Notes under the pieces: generated by a model
Database searches by the model: none
What the model was told of the DNA's origin: nothing
Seen by the model: only the letters and a program-made list of their open reading frames with translations
Source of the DNA: JANXQG01 sp963804375
GTDB lineage: Bacteria; Planctomycetota; Planctomycetia; Pirellulales; Thermoguttaceae
Length of the DNA stretch: 64,000 nucleotides
Reading direction: 5' to 3'
Assembly: GCA_963804375.1 (NCBI GenBank)
Contig: CAWDQE010000018.1
Location: 1-64,000, forward strand
Shown here: one piece after another, positions 60,335 through 64,000 of the stretch
Position numbering within the stretch: the stretch's first letter is position 1
Layout: each line of letters begins with the position of its first letter
Made by a program: the position numbers and the translations under genes

Positions 60335-62026
60335 CTACGAATTCGCCAACGCGTACAGCATCGCGAAGAAGCTGACGATGTAGACCTTGAAAGTGTCGCA
60401 GCGGCCGCAGTAGCCCCAGAGCTGGATCTGTGTCGGGTCATGCCTGTCGATGTACTCGTCGACCCGGATCTTGCTGCCGCAGATGGGACAGGACATGGAC
60501 GTACGGTAAGTGATCGCGGCCGTGTCGGTGCGTGCAATGGCCGCGGGAACCGGTTCTGTCTTGGGATCTTCGATCTCTTTGGGGTGCGTGCTTAGCCCCA
60601 CACCCTTTCGACGAATGTAGTCCCAGTGAAACTCGTTTCGTGGCTTCCGAATCAGCCCGTCGATGCTTCGAACCGGAGTTTGCTTGGTGCGCCTGTCCGC
60701 GTCCCGCCGCTGCCGTAGCAGGTAGGCAAACAGTTCCAGCCGCATCGTGGCCTTCAGAAGGGCGTCAGAAGCATCGCGCCCGCCTGGCTGGGGATAATTG
60801 CGTACCACCGCCAGCAGCAGGTCCTGCCACTTATCCACGATCCAGCGAAGCTGGGCCCGCCCCAGGAAATCCAGCGGCAAACCGGCCAACAAGTCGATCT
60901 GGCAGTGTTCGACCCGGAAGATAAGGCCCTCCAACTCAGTCAGCCCGTTCTGCTCCAAATCTTCCGCGACCACCTCCATCAGGGCGCCGTAGCAGTAGCC
61001 CATCATGCGGTATGCACACCAGGTCATCGCGCCCATCATCTGCGATGCCAGCTCCCGTGCCTCTTCGCGATCGTCCTCGTCCTCAATGTTCCTGCCCCCC
61101 TCGATCAGTTGCAGGTAGCCGTCACTCTTCACCCGCTTCAGCCAGGCGTCCAGCTTTTCCGGCGTCGCGCCAGGTTCCAGCAGCTTCTGCGCCAGTTGCC
61201 TGACAAGGTATCCCCGCTGTTCGGGATGGGCCGCAAGCACGCCGAGATTCTCCGAGAACTCCGTGGGACCGTAGATCAGGCAGTCGGCAATTGTGCCTTC
61301 GATGCGGCCGAAGTCTGTCTGCGGGCCCAGCAACGGCAGGATGAACTCACTCTCTCGGCCGTCGATGCAAACAAGCGGCGTCGGGTTCGAGGCCTCTTTC
61401 GGCACTTCACGACTGAACAGCCTGTCGAGAACGTCCAATACGCCGGGAAAGTTCAACGTCACCTGGGGCAACTCTTCCCCCTGCGCCGCCATCTCTTCTC
61501 GCAACTTTCCAACTGCTTCCCCGAGCCATTGGCGTGACGTGCCAGGGGCTTCGGTCCCTGCCCACTGCCGCTCTGTCTGATTCACGCCGAGCCCCGGCAG
61601 GAGCAGCACCGGGTTCTTTGGGTTGGAAAAGTCGAAGAAGTCCGCCGCGGCCTTGAACTCCCGGGTCACGGCCATGTGCCCGACGTTCCTGTTACGGAAC
61701 AACAAGGCAGCGAGGCGGTAGGCATGCCGCTGCTCGGGCCCGTGATCATTCAGGGCGGCAACGATCTCGTAACCGACTTCGCAGGCTCTTGCAAGGAAGG
61801 CGTCGCTCTCCTCCCTCTTCTTTTCGTTCTTTTTCGCCCAGGCCCCCAGCACCGGCTCCACAAAGTATTGGCGGAGCTGCCCGGCACCTTCGGGGCAGAT
61901 AAAACGGATGGAGAACTCGCCGATTTCCTCGGAGATCGTCCATCGCCACTCGTAGAGACCGCAGGGAATCTCGGGTTCTGCACCTGGAAATACTGTGTTG
62001 CCGATGCGTTGGAACTGACCGGACAT
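60335..62026 (-). CDS. Large hypothetical protein with C-terminal zinc ribbon
   Basis: 563 residues, ATG 62026 after AAGGAG. Largely helical and hydrophilic; a central part (PLVCIDGRESEFILPLLG, DDREEARELASQMMGAMTW, GYCYGALMEVVAEDLEQNG) has no known fold signature. Near the C-terminus SCPICGSKIRVDEYID and WGYCGRCDTF make a four-Cys zinc ribbon. No membrane segments. Placed in the plasmid-like module; probably element-encoded. Function unknown. Confidence 0.7.
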   Translation of the reverse strand: MSGQFQRIGNTVFPGAEPEIPCGLYEWRWTISEEIGEFSIRFICPEGAGQLRQYFVEPVLGAWAKKNEKKREESDAFLARACEVGYEIVAALNDHGPEQRHAYRLAALLFRNRNVGHMAVTREFKAAADFFDFSNPKNPVLLLPGLGVNQTERQWAGTEAPGTSRQWLGEAVGKLREEMAAQGEELPQVTLNFPGVLDVLDRLFSREVPKEASNPTPLVCIDGRESEFILPLLGPQTDFGRIEGTIADCLIYGPTEFSENLGVLAAHPEQRGYLVRQLAQKLLEPGATPEKLDAWLKRVKSDGYLQLIEGGRNIEDEDDREEARELASQMMGAMTWCAYRMMGYCYGALMEVVAEDLEQNGLTELEGLIFRVEHCQIDLLAGLPLDFLGRAQLRWIVDKWQDLLLAVVRNYPQPGGRDASDALLKATMRLELFAYLLRQRRDADRRTKQTPVRSIDGLIRKPRNEFHWDYIRRKGVGLSTHPKEIEDPKTEPVPAAIARTDTAAITYRTSMSCPICGSKIRVDEYIDRHDPTQIQLWGYCGRCDTFKVYIVSFFAMLYALANS

Positions 62027-62523
62027 ACATTCGTCTCCTTCTCGTAAGCCTCAGCAGGATCTCTGCTGCTACACCTCCACGTCCCGTTCTGCTGCCTCGG
62101 CGATTGACCCTTCGCCGCCCGATCCGCCGCCGCCCGCGTCGCCAGCAAGGTCGCCGGCCGGCTCTCGATCGTCTGTTTGGCCCGCGGCGCCTTCGATTTT
62201 TTCGCGGTCGGCGGCGGCCCCCAGGGGGACACCTGCGCCGATGGCCGGAAGCCGTTCCGCCGGTCCGGAGCCCTGGCTGAGGCAGGTTTTCGTTATGTTG
62301 CAGGCTATTCTATTGGTCATCACTACCAGCCCGCGGTTCTTGATTAAGTCGGTGGCCCTTGATTAAGCTACTGCCTCCGTTCATCACCACCACGACGAGT
62401 GCCATGCCGATGCAGACGACATTCCTGTCGTATTTACTATCGCTTGTCGTGCCTCGCAGACAGTCGGCGAAAGCAGGACCGCACCAGTGGAGCGAACTCC
62501 GATCTGGTGCGGCCCTGTGCGAC
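62027..62523. other. Intergenic with repeated coding-like segment
   Basis: About 500 bp. A segment near 62227-62273 (GCGCCGATGGCCGGAAGCC, then GTTCCGCCGGTC) recurs at about 63759-63797. On the minus strand both read GPAERLxAIGAGV. Probably the duplicated 3' part of a gene like that at 63621. No complete gene. Confidence 0.5.
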
Positions 62524-63441
62524 CTAAACCGTGGCTAGGAGCACCCGCTCACCCGAAGGCTCCGCGGATGCTTTTTCGCGTTGGTGTACAGCGTGGGCCA
62601 AAGCCACACCTAGCCAGTTCGCATAGCTGCCAACAACCTCGCTGGGCCGCTTGCAAATCCGTTGCAGTTGTTCCAGCGATTCTTCAGTCACGTCGTCAGG
62701 AGGCGAGGACATGATCGATGTGATCAGGTCCAGGACACTCACATAGACATCTTGAGGTAGTTGCAGTAGCGATGCGTCTACGCATGCCAGTGCATCCGGC
62801 AGCGATTTCCGCTGGGCATACGAGCATGCTCCGGCGATACGATTCAGCTCTTGCGAATTTGGCACTTGAAGGCACCCTTTGCTCGCCGGATGATAAATCG
62901 CTGTTTGGCGATTTGCATGTCCGAGCGTCAGTGCTTGGAGCAGGCCAGGACACGGGACGGATAGGTCGCAGACCACATCCTCCCAATCAAGCCATGTGCC
63001 AAAGAACACCGTAGGGTCACCAAAGTGGGCTCGCTTCTCCGAGATGTACGTGTCGATTTGAGGCCGAAGGTTATCCCTTGCGACTCGCTTCTCGTGCCCG
63101 TGTTCGGACACGACGTACACGTTAGGTCCGGCGGGCAGTTGACGTCCATCTGGACGACTCGTGCTACCGCCTCGCCTGAGCGTCTCTCGGATAACTCTCG
63201 CTACATAGGCATCCTTACCCACAGCGAGAGAGAGCTGTTTGTTTCCGACAGCCCGAGGGCGGTCGAATCCAAACTGAGTAGTACCGTCATGCGCTGGTTG
63301 TACGCCGGGAGCTTTTTCAGCCCCAGCCGCTTTAGCAGCGAGAAGGCTCTCACCTACGGTGAGAGTGACTCGCTCGGGTTTGTCAACGCCATCAATCGCG
63401 GCGTCGCCGGCCAACTGGTCGGAGTCATGACAGAAAATCAT
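62524..63441 (-). CDS. Hypothetical protein, mobile-element region
   Basis: 305 residues, ATG 63441. N-terminal part is loop-rich; the middle has VYVVSEHGHEKRVARDNLRP and ISEKRAHFGDPTVFFGTWLD, and the C-terminal part is helical (YVSVLDLITSIMSSPPDDVT, EESLEQLQRICKRPSEVVG, YANWLGVALAHAVHQ). The start could lie further in, as the first 40 residues look atypical. No recognised family. Confidence 0.55.
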   Translation of the reverse strand: MIFCHDSDQLAGDAAIDGVDKPERVTLTVGESLLAAKAAGAEKAPGVQPAHDGTTQFGFDRPRAVGNKQLSLAVGKDAYVARVIRETLRRGGSTSRPDGRQLPAGPNVYVVSEHGHEKRVARDNLRPQIDTYISEKRAHFGDPTVFFGTWLDWEDVVCDLSVPCPGLLQALTLGHANRQTAIYHPASKGCLQVPNSQELNRIAGACSYAQRKSLPDALACVDASLLQLPQDVYVSVLDLITSIMSSPPDDVTEESLEQLQRICKRPSEVVGSYANWLGVALAHAVHQREKASAEPSGERVLLATV

Positions 63442-63620
63442 ATCTGCATACGATTCCTGCTGTCAGTCATCCTTCGTTGGACCGGCCGGTAGAAATGAGC
63501 AGCAAAACACCTTCATTGCTACCGGCCGCTTCACACGAAGCATCGTCGCGGTCTGAACCGAAGCGACCGTATCCAATGTAACGCCGATCGTATCCCGTCA
63601 GCGATCGGCATGTTTGTTTC

Positions 63621-64000
63621 TTAATCGCGAGAATGTACCTCCATGCTTATGCACATCCTGGCAGTGCCAGGGCTAGGTCCCTCCGTCGCCTCAGCCGCGG
63701 ATTCGCAAGTCTGTACTCGGTCCGGGGCGTCCGGCAGGGACTGCTCAGGGCGGACACCCGCGCCGATCGCCCGAAGCCGTTCCGCCGGTCCCGGGCCACA
63801 CGGATACCAGATTTCCTTAGTCAGCAAGGTATCTGCCGCTACATCCGTATGTGCGGCAAATCGCCACAGGTCCGTGCGGAAAACGGCAGCGTCCTTCTGC
63901 TGAAAGGCACGTCGAATAGCATCTCGCCGCCCACCGTTGGGCGCCACCAGCAACACGTGGAACCCGTCGATCCCGTCAGCCCGAAAATGGTTCAAATAGA
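63621..64000 (-). CDS. C-terminal part of a replication-relaxation-like protein, runs off window
   Basis: The frame is open to the right edge (no start codon seen). GFHVLLVAPNGGRRDAIRRA and DLWRFAAHTDV, then TKEIWYPCG, resemble the end of replication-relaxation (MobD/relaxase-linked) proteins, where R-R-D, W(R/K)FA and a final YP block recur. The last 50 residues (PAERLRAIGAGVRPEQ onward) are Pro/Glu-rich and repeat the segment at 62240. Partial; assignment tentative. Confidence 0.45.
   Translation of the reverse strand, partial: YLNHFRADGIDGFHVLLVAPNGGRRDAIRRAFQQKDAAVFRTDLWRFAAHTDVAADTLLTKEIWYPCGPGPAERLRAIGAGVRPEQSLPDAPDRVQTCESAAEATEGPSPGTARMCISMEVHSRD

Noticed and set aside
1..64000. CRISPR array
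   Set aside because: No regularly spaced short direct repeats with unique spacers; the only short direct repeats are three iterons at 55966.
1..64000. tRNA or rRNA genes
   Set aside because: No cloverleaf-like or rRNA-like segment was recognised by eye; a covariance search would be needed to rule out a tRNA.

Overview
The window looks like a GC-rich planctomycete chromosome segment (Pirellulales-like by inference). The clues are several PEP-CTERM exported proteins (VPEPSTLALL followed by a hydrophobic segment and RRR), an N-terminal NPYKAP membrane protein, a DUF1559-type protein with its DG motif, an M56/BlaI pair with many carboxypeptidase-regulatory-like repeats, LRR proteins with the TDAGLEHL repeat, and a TIGR03803-type repeat protein. 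No rRNA, tRNA or CRISPR array was seen.

Layout. 1-13.9 kb: exported and surface proteins, nearly all on the minus strand: a PLD-like lipoprotein, a helicase-associated-repeat protein, an S1/P1 nuclease and five PEP-CTERM genes (4.1-11.4 kb), one of them a 1150-residue autotransporter-type beta-strand protein. 13.9-29.1 kb: about twenty short minus-strand genes of mixed type (DUF6896, DUF2695, MOSC, LRR, TPR, small membrane proteins, many unknowns). From 20.1 to 28.8 kb nearly every gene is followed by a 53-144 bp imperfect palindrome bounded by GTTGGC and CCAACGG. Each gene stop lies just before, or inside, one palindrome boundary, and the next start codon lies just after the other. This is the layout of integron gene cassettes with attC sites. 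No integrase is in the window, so the best label is an integrase-less attC cluster (CALIN). Two conserved 'head' blocks (21.8 and 29.1 kb), each carrying a small divergent gene, stand where attI and intI would be expected. Smaller clusters recur at 38.2-39.7 and 45.2-46.8 kb. The sites below 19.7 kb are decayed, as expected of the old end of an array.

29.9-48.4 kb: a formylglycine-enzyme-family protein, a BlaI/M56 regulatory operon with a visible promoter and operator, a polysaccharide-export protein fused to one autotransporter-type beta-strand repeat, a secreted TPR protein, a DUF1559 protein and an LRR-STN fusion. 48.4-52.8 kb: a junkyard with an RHS 3' remnant, two pieces of the polA 3' end, a third decayed head block and a few small genes. 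52.8-64 kb: a methyltransferase, a duplicated pair of small acidic genes, then what looks like a plasmid or integrative-element module: a 38-bp inverted repeat around an AT-rich loop, three 11-bp iterons, a Rep-like Zn-finger protein, an AEP-primase-like protein, an excisionase-like HTH, an HEAGH metallopeptidase, and a C-terminal piece resembling replication-relaxation proteins at the right edge.

At least seven genes appear interrupted by single frameshifts, in both cassette and non-cassette genes. This suggests either assembly indels or real decay, and it affects how split genes should be read.
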